From: JAZKBN01 sp040388605
Lineage (GTDB): Bacteria > Bacteroidota > Bacteroidia > Cytophagales > Flexibacteraceae
DNA length: 64,000 nucleotides
Assembly (NCBI GenBank): GCA_040388605.1
Contig: JAZKBN010000015.1
Coordinates: 1-64,000, forward strand
Direction of reading: 5' to 3'
Numbering within the stretch: position 1 is the first letter of the stretch; each line of letters starts with the position of its first letter. Below, one piece after another: positions 17,402-26,627 of the stretch. A model generated the notes under the pieces. That model was not told the DNA's origin, ran no database searches, and saw only the letters and a list, made by a program, of their open reading frames with translations. The position numbers were made by a program, and so were the translations under genes.

Positions 17402-17594
17402 TTATAAATGCTGAATTAAAATATTGAATAAACCGGTGCAGCAAACATAAATGAATTTTCGGAAGCAAAGTACCGGGCAGGAGCTTTTAACCATAATTAA
17501 ATCGGAGTTCAATTACAGTTTAAAAATATTAACCTATCCCTTTTCTGATTCGCTGCCAGGACTCAGCGTAAGGGCTAAAGATCTTTATTTCAGT

Positions 17595-18323
17595 TTAAAA
17601 GCCAAGCCCAATGGCCACGCCGCCTTTGAAAACAATATCTTTCCCCCGGGCCGGGCTTGAATCGTAGGCGCGGTAGCTGACAGATTGGTCTATATTACTT
17701 GTTCTTGCCCCGGCACCGATAAAAAAATCGGCCGCGAAGCCCGATTCAGCAACATACTGAAAACCTGTAAGCAGGCCGGCCCCGAAAGATATTACTTCCC
17801 GGTAAGGTTCAATTGGCAAAGAATTACCCAAGGGACCTAAATACCGGGCCTTCATATAATCGAAGCTCAGGTAAGGGCCCAGGTAAAAGCCGCTTGAGAA
17901 ATTGCGCCTGCTGCCCATATAAAAACGCGGCTCAACATGGAAACCAAAAGCTTTACCAACCCAATGCTTGGGGTCGCCGTAAGATTTACTGTTTGGGTAG
18001 GCTGAATAGTATGCCGAAAACTCAACTGCGTTGCCCGGCGAATGCGCATAATGGTAGCTTACAGCAGGCCTGAGGCGGGCAAGGGCAACAGCATCCAGCT
18101 TAAATATATGAACCCATTTCCAGCTTTCGCTTTCTAAGCCGGCAGGGTTAATCACTTTGCTCTCGTAGAGTGAATCTAAATATTCCCGCTTTGAATTTTC
18201 AATGGAATCAAGGTAGTCTATTTCTTCCTGCTCGGTACGCACAGTGCGCTGGGCCAGGGAATCAGGACTTAAAAAGGGCAATAGCAGCAGGCACAGCAGC
18301 GCCGTTTTCAGTATAGCTTTCAT
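17595..18323 (-). CDS. outer-membrane beta-barrel protein (paralogue B)
   Basis: 242 residues from the ATG at 18323. The open frame continues 117 nt upstream, but MKAILKTALLCLLLLPFLSP (then DSLAQ) is an obvious signal peptide. The mature N-terminus is charged and helical (RTEQEEIDYLDSIENSKREY), then a barrel follows with SYHYAHSPGNAVEFSAYY, VEPRFYMG, GFYLGPYLSFDY and GFQYVAESGFAADFFIGAGA, ending GLGF. Paralogue of the downstream gene at 16727; function unknown. The two genes probably share a transcript (gap 193 nt). Confidence 0.75.
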   Translation of the reverse strand: MKAILKTALLCLLLLPFLSPDSLAQRTVRTEQEEIDYLDSIENSKREYLDSLYESKVINPAGLESESWKWVHIFKLDAVALARLRPAVSYHYAHSPGNAVEFSAYYSAYPNSKSYGDPKHWVGKAFGFHVEPRFYMGSRRNFSSGFYLGPYLSFDYMKARYLGPLGNSLPIEPYREVISFGAGLLTGFQYVAESGFAADFFIGAGARTSNIDQSVSYRAYDSSPARGKDIVFKGGVAIGLGF

Positions 18324-18662
18324 ATATATAAAACAGTTATAAAATTGAATATGTAAATATATGCAATTCAGCTTTAGGTAGCGCAGCTTTTTTTTAAAAT
18401 CACCGGGCTTAATTCTGCATACTGTAAAATGCAGAGCCACAGTATTAATTTACCAATACCGCGTAGCTTATTGCCGTTTTTCCGGCTGACGGCATGTATT
18501 GTTTTTTTGTTAAGTGCCGGGCCTGTACCCCCGTTTATTCCGTCCGGTTACTGATTTATACAGATGATACCGAAATTCTGAAAATGCGGAAATACACACC
18601 ATTTTTAAGGCCGAAAACCTGCGCACCTTTGCATCATAAAATTCATTCATTTAACCACTCAC
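18324..18662. other. 339-nt region between divergent genes
   Basis: Lies between the outer-membrane paralogues (minus) and the SDR (plus). On the minus strand there is an A/T-rich stretch ending in TTTTATATATATG at the start of paralogue B; TATATTTA at 18364-18357 resembles a -7 box with one mismatch. On the plus strand CACCTTTG at 18626-18633 is a weak -7-like element. No gene is convincing; the open frame from 18494 has atypical composition. Confidence 0.4.
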
Positions 18663-19427
18663 ATGAGCACAGCAACAAAAATTGCCCTGGTAACCGGCGG
18701 CAGCCGGGGCTTGGGCAAAGACATGGCACTTAAAATTGCCGACAAAGGATTTAACGTTTTAATTACCTACAACAGCCGGGCAGACGAAGCCCAAAAAGTA
18801 GTGGCTGAAATTGAAGCCAAAGGCCAAAAAGCCGCCGCCCTGCAACTGGATGCCGGCAACATAAAAAGCTTCGATGCCTTTTACGAGCAGGTAAAAACCA
18901 CCCTGTCAGAAAAATTCGGAACTGCAACATTTGATTTCCTGGTGAATAATGCAGGCGTCGGCCATTATGCTCCCTTTGCTGAAACCACAGAGGAAGCTTT
19001 CGACATGCTGAGCAACATACACTTCAAAGGCGTTTACTTCCTCACCCAAAAAGCGCTGCCGCTTATTAATAACGGCGGCAGCATCATAAATATCAGCAGC
19101 GGGCTGGCGCGCTTTTCAAGGCCGGGCTCATCGGCATACGGGGCCATGAAGGGCGGCCTTGAAACCTTAACACGCTATATGGCCGCAGAATTAGGCAGCA
19201 GGCAGATAAGGGCAAACGTGGTAGCGCCCGGCGCCATTGAAACCGATTTCGGCGGCGGGGGAGTAAGGGATAACCCCGTACTGAATAAAATAATAGCCGA
19301 TAACACAGCCCTCGGCCGTGCAGGCAAGCCCGAAGACATAGGCGGCATAGTTGCCTTCCTCTGCACCGAAGATGCCCGCTGGATAAACGCACAGCGCATT
19401 GAAGCATCGGGCGGGTTCAGTATTTAA
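18663..19427 (+). CDS. short-chain dehydrogenase/reductase (FabG-like SDR)
   Basis: 254 residues. Classical SDR: nucleotide motif TGGSRGLGKDMA (residues 11-22), LDAGN, NNAGVG, the catalytic Ser in INISSGLA and Tyr-xxx-Lys in SAYGAMKGG, then RANVVAPGAIETDF and a C-terminal RIEASGGFSI typical of glucose-dehydrogenase/FabG-like members. It oxidises or reduces an alcohol/ketone pair with NAD(P)(H); substrate unknown. Followed by a good terminator, so a monocistronic unit. Confidence 0.92.
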   Translation: MSTATKIALVTGGSRGLGKDMALKIADKGFNVLITYNSRADEAQKVVAEIEAKGQKAAALQLDAGNIKSFDAFYEQVKTTLSEKFGTATFDFLVNNAGVGHYAPFAETTEEAFDMLSNIHFKGVYFLTQKALPLINNGGSIINISSGLARFSRPGSSAYGAMKGGLETLTRYMAAELGSRQIRANVVAPGAIETDFGGGGVRDNPVLNKIIADNTALGRAGKPEDIGGIVAFLCTEDARWINAQRIEASGGFSI

Positions 19428-19464
19428 TTGCATTAACCCGCTGATTCAGCCGGCAGATTGTAAT

Positions 19465-19518
19465 AAAGGCAGCAACACGCATAAATCAAATTATGCAGGT
19501 TGTTGCCTTTCATTTTTG
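19465..19518 (+). terminator. terminator of the SDR gene, within a 378-nt intergenic region
   Basis: AAAGGCAGCAAC (19465-19476) pairs with GTTGTTGCCTTT (19499-19510) with one G-T wobble, and GCATAA/TTATGC extends the stem inside. CATTTTTGC follows. The rest of 19428-19805 is A+T-rich and shows no gene or clear promoter for the following frameshifted gene. Confidence 0.75.
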
Positions 19519-19805
19519 CAATTCGGCACCCCGAAGAAGCAATGCATTTGCTAAAGGCCTGGTAGCTTTATAAAGATTAATAATAACCTGCTGAAAACAA
19601 ATCAATTACAGAACATTTCTTATTAGGCGTATAATTATTAGGCTGATAATTTGGCGAAAAGGCAATATTGCTCACGGACCGGGCTATGAAGGCCGGTAAA
19701 AAACATTTGCCTATACGCTGAACCCGGCTTTTTTAAACCGTTTTAGACACTGTTTTATTTAATTAGTATGACATGCTTCAAATATAATACAGGCTTATCT
19801 TACTC

Positions 19806-20914
19806 ATGGTTTGTGCCTGCCAAGCCCTGCCAAGCGCTTTGGGGCAAAATTTAAAAGTACCTGTTATACCGGGTAAAAAACAACCCGGCCTTGTATCCAC
19901 GTACAATTGGGAAGGAACAAAATGGCGACCGAACAGCAAAACTCTGTATAAATACAATCCCGATGGCAGTTTAAATTCGGAAGCAGGTTTACACACTGAA
20001 CACAACGATACCCTGAGCTTCACCATCTACACATATAACGCCGCCGGGTATATTTTGAATAAAAGCACCGTTAAAAAATACAGGCGCGGCATACCTGTTT
20101 CATATAAAAACTACTTTTACGATTCGCTTGGCAATTCTGCAGGAGAATATGAGGAAAGTTTTGGCGCTCCGCTGAATTCATATCTTTTTAACAAAAAACA
20201 CTTTATATCCAAGACAAAAAAAACAAACACCTATGCTGGCGGCATCTATAAGAAAAGCGTTACCGTACGTTATTGGTACCATGGCGAAGAAGCGGTTGAC
20301 AGTTCTGCAATTACCATAGACAGTGTAACTGTATCGGGCGCCGACAGGGCACCAATGGAACGCTGTTCTATAAGTTACGAGAGCAAACTCAGGGGCTTGA
20401 TGAACCTTACCGCCAGAAAATTAATGTTATTAAGTGGTATAAATGGGTAAACCCCCTGTTAGACCAAGGCTTGGAACAAGTTAGCATTTCGTCTTTTCAC
20501 GGAGATGATGACATTTATGTACCGCAAACACGCACTACTAATACCTACAATGCCTTTGGGGTGCTTATTAATACCTTTACAGAAAAATATGAGAACGGCA
20601 GCTATGTAAATACCCGCAATAAAGCGTGGCATTACAATGCGTTTGGCGATCTTGATTCCCTATCGGAAAGCAAGTTTGTTAAAGGCAATTGGGAAGTGCA
20701 GGAAAAAACCATATACAGGAATAAATACGATGCCGACCACAAGCTGACAGAAACCATAAAACCGGAATTTGAATTAGACGATGACAACCGACCTGCATTA
20801 AAAAACAGGCTCCGCATAGTTTACACTTACGGTACGCATCGGCTGAAACTGAACCGAACTAAAACAGAGCAAAGGAAGCGTAAAGCAGCCATGAATACCG
20901 CCATAACGGGTTAA
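19806..20914 (+). pseudogene. frameshifted secreted YD-repeat-like protein gene
   Basis: Two frames together encode one protein. Frame 1 (19806-about 20340) carries short repeats rich in Tyr, Asn, Asp and Gly such as YKYNPDGSLNSE, YTYNAAGYILNKS and YFYDSLGNSAGEY, typical of YD/RHS-like repeats in secreted Bacteroidota proteins. After about 20340 the same style continues in the -1 frame (LFYKLREQTQGLDEP, YNAFGVLINTFTEKYENG, YNAFGDLDSLSESKFVKGNW) to 20914, while frame 1 turns to non-homologous sequence. This fits a single-base deletion near 20335-20350. No clean signal peptide or T9SS tail is visible, so more damage is possible at both ends. A sequencing error cannot be excluded. Confidence 0.65.
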
Positions 20915-21043
20915 AACCTAAGTGGCCACAGCCTAAATAAGAACCTTAAACCGAATTCATATTAACCTTTAATATCCGAAATTTACATCGATGCGGTTTT
21001 TTGCTGTCCGGACTCACGATCCCGGCTTTGGCCCTTTTTTTCG

Positions 21044-21051
21044 TAACTTTG
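21044..21051 (+). promoter_or_regulatory. -7 promoter element of ispG
   Basis: TAACTTTG exactly matches the Bacteroidota -7 consensus TANNTTTG and lies 51 nt upstream of the ispG start. A TTTG at 21027-21030 is only 13 nt away, closer than the usual 19 nt, so the -33 box is uncertain. Confidence 0.6.
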
Positions 21052-21102
21052 TAATTGCAACCTTGTTAATATAAAAGCGGCATTGTACTGCCCTTACATT
21101 TA

Positions 21103-23109
21103 ATGCTCACTGAACTGAATCCTGCCGTTTACGCCAACAGCCTTACCGAATACAAGCGCCGATTGAGTCGGGAAGTAATGATTGGCGATTTGCCTATGGG
21201 CGGCCTGAACCCCATACGCATTCAAAGCATGACCACGGTAGATACCATGGACACAGCAGGCAGCATTGCCCAATGCCTGAGAATGGCAGAGGCAGGCAGC
21301 GAGTACATACGCATTACCGCACCCAGCATGAAAGAGGCCGCAAACCTCGAAAACATTCGCAAAGGGCTGCGTGCCGCAGGTTGTAATGCCCCCCTGATTG
21401 CCGATATTCACTTTACCCCCAATGCCGCAGAGCTGGCTGCACGCCTTGTTGAAAAAGTACGCATCAACCCCGGCAACTATGCCGACCGTAAGCGTTTCGA
21501 GGTAATAGATTATACCGAAACCGGTTACCAGGCCGAGCTTGACCGCATTCGCGATCGCTTTGTGCCCCTTGTAAAAATATGTAAGGAATACGGTACCGCC
21601 ATGCGCATAGGCACCAACCACGGCTCTTTGAGCGATCGTATCCTGAGCCGTTACGGAGATACACCCCTCGGCATGGTGGAAAGCGCCCTTGAGTTCCTCC
21701 GCATTTGCGAGGATATGAATTATTACGACATAGTAATCAGCATGAAGGCCAGCAATACGCAGGTAATGGTACAGGCCTACCGCATGCTGATTCAGAAGCT
21801 TGAAGCCGAAGGCCTGCAACCCTACCCCCTTCACCTGGGCGTTACCGAGGCCGGGGACGGCGAAGACGGGCGTATAAAATCTGCCGTAGGCATTGGCACC
21901 CTGCTTGAAGACGGCCTCGGCGATACCATACGCGTAAGCCTGACCGAAGAACCCGAATACGAGGTGCCTGTAGCCAAAGCCCTCGCCGACAGGTATAACC
22001 ACCGCACCGGGCATACCCCCGTTGCCCCGGTATTGCATTATCCTATTGATCCGTTCCAACATCACAGGCGGGTAACGCATGAAATGCAGAACATAGGCGG
22101 TAAGCAGGTGCCCCGCGTTATTGCCGACATCAGTCGCCTGCCCTTGGAATCTTATGCCGATTTAAAAGCCCTGGGCCACCACTACCTGCCCGAGCCCGAT
22201 AAATGGCACATGGCCGATACCGGGGCAGATTACCTGTATACGGGCAGCAATCCCGCCCCCTTTATGCTCGCAGCCGGCAGCCGGCAGGTACAGGATTTTG
22301 CAGCATGGCAGGCTAACCGGGAAAACAGCGGCGTAAACAAGGCTGCTTATACCCATCCCCTGCTCACAATAGCAGAGCTGGCCGCAAAGCCCGACCTGCA
22401 CCCCGATTTAAACTTTTTAAAGCTCAGCGATACAGATGCCCTTAACCCGGAAACCACCACTCTTATAAAGCAGTTTCCGAATTTGGTATTGCTCATGGGC
22501 ACCGAAAACACCCATGCCATGCCTGCCCTCCGCAGGGCCTTTATGGAGCTGATGAATTTGGGCATTGAAAACCCGGTAATTATTCACCTGCAATACCCGG
22601 CCATTGATGAAGACAGCCTGCGCCTTTCAGCAGCTACCGATGCCGGCGGCCTGCTTATTGACGGCCTCGGCGATGGTATTATGATTGGTACAGCCCTTTT
22701 ACCGCAAACCGATAAGGCGGCGCTTTCTGAAACGCAGAAGGTTTATAACAGCGCGGCTTTCGGCATATTGCAGGCGGCACGCACGCGCATGAGCAAAACC
22801 GAGTACATCAGCTGCCCAAGCTGCGGCCGCACACTTTTCGATTTACAGGAAACAACCGCCCTTATACGCTCCCGCACCGACCATTTGAAAGGTATTAAAA
22901 TTGGCATTATGGGCTGCATAGTAAACGGCCCCGGCGAAATGGCCGATGCCGATTACGGCTATGTGGGTGTAGGCAAGGGTAAAATAGCGCTTTACAGGGG
23001 CCAGAACGTGGTTAAAAAATCGGTGCCGCAGGTGAATGCCGTAGATGAATTAATTGATATTATTCGGGAAGACGGTAACTGGATTGAAGCGGGGCAGCAG
23101 CCTGTGTAG
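21103..23109 (+). CDS. ispG: 4-hydroxy-3-methylbut-2-enyl diphosphate synthase, long (insert-containing) type
   Basis: 668 residues. IspG (GcpE) converts MEcPP to HMBPP, the penultimate step of the MEP isoprenoid pathway, using a [4Fe-4S] cluster. The N-terminal TIM barrel is clear (GGLNPIRIQSMTTVDTMD, PLIADIHFTPNAA, VRINPGNYAD, MKASNTQVMVQAYR). The cluster ligands are C571 and C574 in CPSCGRTLFDLQ and C605 in GCIVNGPGE; the fourth ligand is Glu612. Compared with the 370-residue E. coli enzyme it carries an insert of about 250-290 residues between barrel and cluster domain, as in plants and Bacteroidota/Chlamydia. Its presence indicates MEP-pathway isoprenoid synthesis in this organism. Confidence 0.97.
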   Translation: MLTELNPAVYANSLTEYKRRLSREVMIGDLPMGGLNPIRIQSMTTVDTMDTAGSIAQCLRMAEAGSEYIRITAPSMKEAANLENIRKGLRAAGCNAPLIADIHFTPNAAELAARLVEKVRINPGNYADRKRFEVIDYTETGYQAELDRIRDRFVPLVKICKEYGTAMRIGTNHGSLSDRILSRYGDTPLGMVESALEFLRICEDMNYYDIVISMKASNTQVMVQAYRMLIQKLEAEGLQPYPLHLGVTEAGDGEDGRIKSAVGIGTLLEDGLGDTIRVSLTEEPEYEVPVAKALADRYNHRTGHTPVAPVLHYPIDPFQHHRRVTHEMQNIGGKQVPRVIADISRLPLESYADLKALGHHYLPEPDKWHMADTGADYLYTGSNPAPFMLAAGSRQVQDFAAWQANRENSGVNKAAYTHPLLTIAELAAKPDLHPDLNFLKLSDTDALNPETTTLIKQFPNLVLLMGTENTHAMPALRRAFMELMNLGIENPVIIHLQYPAIDEDSLRLSAATDAGGLLIDGLGDGIMIGTALLPQTDKAALSETQKVYNSAAFGILQAARTRMSKTEYISCPSCGRTLFDLQETTALIRSRTDHLKGIKIGIMGCIVNGPGEMADADYGYVGVGKGKIALYRGQNVVKKSVPQVNAVDELIDIIREDGNWIEAGQQPV

Positions 23110-23141
23110 ACCCGTTATTATACCGCTTTGATATATCTGTA

Positions 23142-23190
23142 TTAATGAAAAGAGCTCCTACGCATTATACGCAAAAGCTCTTTTCATTAA
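23142..23190. terminator. bidirectional terminator between convergent genes
   Basis: Perfect 15-base inverted repeat (23142-23156 and 23176-23190; core AAAAGAGCT/AGCTCTTTT) with a 19-base loop, between the convergent ends of ispG (23109) and the DUF4139 gene (23219). The A/T-rich outer stem gives T-rich tails on both strands. Confidence 0.8.
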
Positions 23191-23218
23191 TTCGAATCAT
23201 CAGGAAGCCAAAACAGCT

Positions 23219-24784
23219 CTACTCATTATTTACCTGTATATAAACCTGGTATTCGTAATCGATTATTTTCTCACCGTTGGCGGGCACCTCGGTGGTCCAT
23301 TGAATATTGCTGTACGGATTTTGTTGGTTGTATTGCCCGCTTTTGCGCACTTTTCCGCCGCCGTCTGAAGTAACGGTTCCGTAAACGCTGCGCTCGGTAT
23401 TCAGGGTAATGGCCTTATCCTGGTAGTTATGAATTTTAATGCTGCTCTTAACTGTTACCTTGTCGAAAACCAATTTGCCGACTCTTTTGGCCCCGCTTTC
23501 CTTCGCTTTTTCTTCTTCGCGGCTTCTTACATCCAGGTTATAGGCCGTGTTTAAGTAAACGCTTGCCTCGGCATTTTTAGAGGTAAAAGGCATGTTGTTT
23601 TGCGTAAGGGGGTCGTCGTTAGGGCTTATAACAAATACCGGGGCCTCGGTAAGCGGGGCATCGCTCTTGTTGGTAAACTTTACCGAATGGGCCGTGGTTT
23701 GCTTGTGCCAGTCGTTATTAACGGTATGATCGTAAAGAAATGCGTTATTATCGCCTATGTACACTTTATATACGTGCTCAAAAGGAACCGTAGAGGTGTT
23801 GAGCATGAGCAGTGTTTTGGTATTCTTGCGGAGGTTAATTTTACCGGTACGGTAAAAATACAAATCGCTTTGCTGGTCACCGGCGGTGCTGTAATTGGCA
23901 TCTTCGGGCATGGGGGCTGCTGCATCTGCCATTACGCCTGAAGTCGTTTTTGCCATGCTGTAAGCCCGCGGGGCATAAGTTATCTGTCGGGGCTGGGGCG
24001 CGTTTTCGCTTAAATAGGTGGTGCTTATGGGGTCAAGCTCCTTACCGTAAGAGAGCATGGGGTCGCCAACAATGAGGTCGGCCTCGGTATTATCTGCATC
24101 AATGGCGAAATTTTCAAGGGTGGCCTTCATAATGAGGCGGGCTTCCTTGCCCTCGCTGAGCTTCAGGTAATAGCTTGGGTACCATTGTATGCCGGTTTGC
24201 ATGCTTATTACCGAAGCCGGCACATTATCGGCGCTGCTGTTGGTGTTCACCCGCGCCAGCCTGATAATGGTATCGGTTTCATAAGTGGCTCCTATATTCC
24301 TGTCGGCGAACTCTGCTTCAAGCACATTGTTGCCGTTAAAGAAATGCGAGTTTCCGTCTGTATCTAACCTGCCGAGGCCGCTGTTGCGGTTGTAGGAAAC
24401 CAGGGTTCCTGAAATAAGGTCCGGCTTCTGCGTGCCGGCATTTACTTTCAGGGTAACTTTTTTACCGGTGTTCGCGGCCAGTATTTCCTGTACGTACTCG
24501 GCGGTTTTGCGCTTTTTAACGGTATCTTCCTCAAAGGTTACCTGGTTAATTTTTGCCCCCTTGCCCAGCGACAGCCAATAAGTTCCTTTCAGCACATTTT
24601 CAGGAATTTCAACCTGCCCCACCTTGTTTTTAAGACTGATGTCGCCTTCCTGCCTGCGGTAAAAAACACCGTTCTTGAATATAGATAAATGTACCGTGCT
24701 CAGCTTGCTTTGCGCGGCAAGGGGCATAGCCATAGCCGGTACCGCAAGTGCAGAGAGTAAGTATTTGATTAACCTGGTTTTCAT
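23219..24784 (-). CDS. secreted DUF4139-domain protein
   Basis: 521 residues from the ATG at 24784; the frame is open 165 nt further, but a terminator lies in that extension and MKTRLIKYLLSALAVPAMAM (then PLAAQ) is a signal peptide. The mature part starts with STVHLSIFKNGVFYRRQEGDI, then a coiled stretch (KKRKTAEYVQEILAANTGKK), then the DUF4139 core (SMQTGIQWYPSYYLKL, LENFAIDADNTEADLIVGDPML), a disordered segment and a C-terminal beta domain ending in EYQVYIQVNNE. DUF4139 proteins are widespread periplasmic/secreted proteins of unknown function. Confidence 0.8.
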   Translation of the reverse strand: MKTRLIKYLLSALAVPAMAMPLAAQSKLSTVHLSIFKNGVFYRRQEGDISLKNKVGQVEIPENVLKGTYWLSLGKGAKINQVTFEEDTVKKRKTAEYVQEILAANTGKKVTLKVNAGTQKPDLISGTLVSYNRNSGLGRLDTDGNSHFFNGNNVLEAEFADRNIGATYETDTIIRLARVNTNSSADNVPASVISMQTGIQWYPSYYLKLSEGKEARLIMKATLENFAIDADNTEADLIVGDPMLSYGKELDPISTTYLSENAPQPRQITYAPRAYSMAKTTSGVMADAAAPMPEDANYSTAGDQQSDLYFYRTGKINLRKNTKTLLMLNTSTVPFEHVYKVYIGDNNAFLYDHTVNNDWHKQTTAHSVKFTNKSDAPLTEAPVFVISPNDDPLTQNNMPFTSKNAEASVYLNTAYNLDVRSREEEKAKESGAKRVGKLVFDKVTVKSSIKIHNYQDKAITLNTERSVYGTVTSDGGGKVRKSGQYNQQNPYSNIQWTTEVPANGEKIIDYEYQVYIQVNNE

Positions 24785-24934
24785 GTTGTGCATGTTTGTG
24801 TTTGTTGCTGCCCTGTTTGCGTGCGCATTACAGGCAATTACTAAGGCATTTTGGTTTGAAACGTTTTTTTGCAATAAACAGGCGGCCTGCTTAATTATTG
24901 CCTGATTAATAAACATTATACGGAAACAGGCAGC

Positions 24935-24954
24935 AAAAAAGCCTGCCAAGGCTT
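24935..24954 (-). terminator. rho-independent terminator of the lipoprotein gene
   Basis: On the minus strand AAGCCT and AGGCTT form a 6-bp stem with a 4-base loop (TGGC), then T4. About 125 nt after the stop of the lipoprotein gene at 25080. It falls inside the upstream extension of the DUF4139 reading frame and therefore argues for the shorter start of that gene. A separate perfect hairpin (CCGGCC/GGCCGG, 24983-24998) lies in the same gap without a T run. Confidence 0.65.
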
Positions 24955-25079
24955 ATTGCATTTAATTGTTCAGACTAAACAGCCGGCCCTGTGGCCGGTA
25001 AAAATATACCAATGGCTTAAAAGCCTTACAGGCGTGCAAAACCGACCATGAAATAAATTCAATTCGGTTAAGCCCTGAA

Positions 25080-25484
25080 TTATTTATCGCTTTTTTCAAT
25101 GGTTACCTCGGTAACATGGTTTGTGGCCGAAAACCTCACCCTGAGCACCATGCCCGGTTCATAGGCCGACGAAGCACCGGCATTACCCGCTTTTCCGCAT
25201 TCGGGCCCGGGCGAAATGCAGTATTCATAAAAGCGCTGGTTGCGGCTGCGCAGCTCATGCCTGTCGGGCTTACCGAAAAGAGCAATCACATCAGACTCTG
25301 CTGTGCCGGGGAGGGTATGCTTTTCGGCATTAAGAATATCTATCATGGCTGTCCGGTTATTTTTACAGCCTTGCCTGTCGTTTTTCCACTGTTCGGCATT
25401 AAAGCCGTTTATGGCCGGGGGTGTTCCGCAGGCGCTGAGCAGGTACGCCAGGCAGCAGGCTAAAATACCCCTGAACAAAGGCAT
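25080..25484 (-). CDS. small lipoprotein, SmpA/BamE-like in size, unknown
   Basis: 134 residues from the ATG at 25484, chosen because MPLFRGILACCLAYLLSACG has a textbook lipobox (LLSAC) at that position; the longer frame (to 25550) would bury it. The mature domain has WKNDRQGCKNNRTAMID, then LPGTAESDVIALFGKPDRHEL, the loop-plus-helix pattern found in small outer-membrane lipoproteins of the SmpA/OmlA type, and a strand with YEYCISPGPECG. The four Cys could form disulfides. Assignment to a named family is not certain. It depends on Lgt, whose gene is also in this window, for lipidation. Confidence 0.65.
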   Translation of the reverse strand: MPLFRGILACCLAYLLSACGTPPAINGFNAEQWKNDRQGCKNNRTAMIDILNAEKHTLPGTAESDVIALFGKPDRHELRSRNQRFYEYCISPGPECGKAGNAGASSAYEPGMVLRVRFSATNHVTEVTIEKSDK

Positions 25485-25804
25485 GCATATAAAAGGCCGG
25501 CCGGCTTGTTTTACAAATGCCCGGATATTGCTCTTATTAATAGGTGTCATTGTTATAAATTTAAGGCCGGTTTAAGCCGGTTCCGGCCACGGAACCGCAT
25601 AAGGCTTCGGCATTAAGCAGTAAATTGTACCGCATATTCCGCAAATTAATGCGGCAATTATGCCAAAACATTTTGGGGCTGCAAGTTAGGTATTTGCATG
25701 CTTGCTTAACCGAAATAAAACAATTACAGGCTTTACATTAATTATTCCACAACACTTTGTCTTATTTATATTAACTGCTATCTTTCGAAAACATAAACAT
25801 ATAC
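25485..25804 (+). promoter_or_regulatory. intergenic region with a strong promoter for the DUF4234/DUF2752 pair
   Basis: TTTG (25756-25759), a 19-nt spacer and TATCTTTC (25779-25786) match the Bacteroidota consensus TTTG-N19-TANNTTTG with one mismatch, 18 nt before the ATG at 25805. The remainder of the region, upstream of the minus-strand lipoprotein gene, shows no gene. Confidence 0.7.
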
Positions 25805-26170
25805 ATGACACAAATCCCTTATTTTCGCCGAGACCCGATATTGGTTCTCATTCTTGGCTTTATTACCTGCGGTATTTACCTTATTTACTGGAACTACAAA
25901 GTTACAGAAGTATTGAACAGCGCCTTGGAACGCGAGGTAATGTCGCCTATGCTGGCTGCTTTCAGCGGGTGCTGCATGCCGCTTAACCTGTATTTTTATT
26001 ACGTAGGCGGCAACGCCCTTACCGAGGTAAGCCAAAAAACCGGCAACCCACAGTTCCAGGATAAAACCGTCTTACTTATGGTACTTGGTTTTTTTGTTCC
26101 TATGGTAGCCGCCATGGTAATGCAGGGACACCTGAACGAAATGTATGACCGTACCGGCGCAAAAGGTTAA
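25805..26170 (+). CDS. DUF4234-type small membrane protein
   Basis: 121 residues. The N-terminus FRRDPILVLILGFITCGIYLIYWNYKVTEVLN is the DUF4234 signature (hydrophobic helix containing TCGIY.IYW), followed by two further helices. The function of DUF4234 is not known. Its last 26 nt overlap the start of the DUF2752 gene, implying coupled translation. The pair DUF4234-DUF2752 is recurrent in Bacteroidota and may form one membrane unit, but this is inference. Confidence 0.8.
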   Translation: MTQIPYFRRDPILVLILGFITCGIYLIYWNYKVTEVLNSALEREVMSPMLAAFSGCCMPLNLYFYYVGGNALTEVSQKTGNPQFQDKTVLLMVLGFFVPMVAAMVMQGHLNEMYDRTGAKG

Positions 26171-26627
26171 TCGTTTCGCTGCCAAACGCATATTATGGGC
26201 CGGGGTGCTGCTGCTTTCGCTGGCAGCGCCCTGGCTTATTAATGCCGTATCAGACAACCCCTACGGCTGGCAAAGTGTTTGCCCGGTAAAGGCTGTTACA
26301 GGTTTCCCCTGCCCCGGCTGCGGCATTTTAAGATCATGGTGCCAATTAACATCAGGGCACTTTATCGACAGCTTTTATATTTATCCTTTCGGAATGGCCG
26401 CGTATGCGCTGTTCCTGTTTTTCTCAGTTCGCCTGCTTGCCGAGGCCTTTCGCGGATACAGCTATCCTGCATTTTGGAAACGCATACCCAAGCTGGCCCC
26501 CCTTACAGCCATTGCTGTATGTGTTTTTCACATTGCAAGACTATCGCTTATTTTTGCCGACGGCTCATGGCATACCTGCCTGCACCAAGGTTTGGTTTAC
26601 CGTTTAGGCGCATGGCTGTTTGCCTGA
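26145..26627 (+). CDS. DUF2752 membrane protein
   Basis: 160 residues. The DUF2752 hallmark is present: CPVKAVTGFPCPGCGILRSW (residues about 46-65), a Cys-rich loop between hydrophobic helices, followed by two more helices. The spacing of the cysteines (C-x8-C-x2-C) suggests a metal or disulfide site. DUF2752 proteins are of unknown function. The C-terminal part has HIARLSLIFADGSWHTCLHQG. Overlaps the preceding gene by 26 nt. Confidence 0.85.
   Translation: MTVPAQKVNRFAAKRILWAGVLLLSLAAPWLINAVSDNPYGWQSVCPVKAVTGFPCPGCGILRSWCQLTSGHFIDSFYIYPFGMAAYALFLFFSVRLLAEAFRGYSYPAFWKRIPKLAPLTAIAVCVFHIARLSLIFADGSWHTCLHQGLVYRLGAWLFA

Noticed and set aside
21100..22080. 326-codon frame on the minus strand opposite ispG
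   Set aside because: Antisense shadow of a fully conserved ispG; no recognisable domain.
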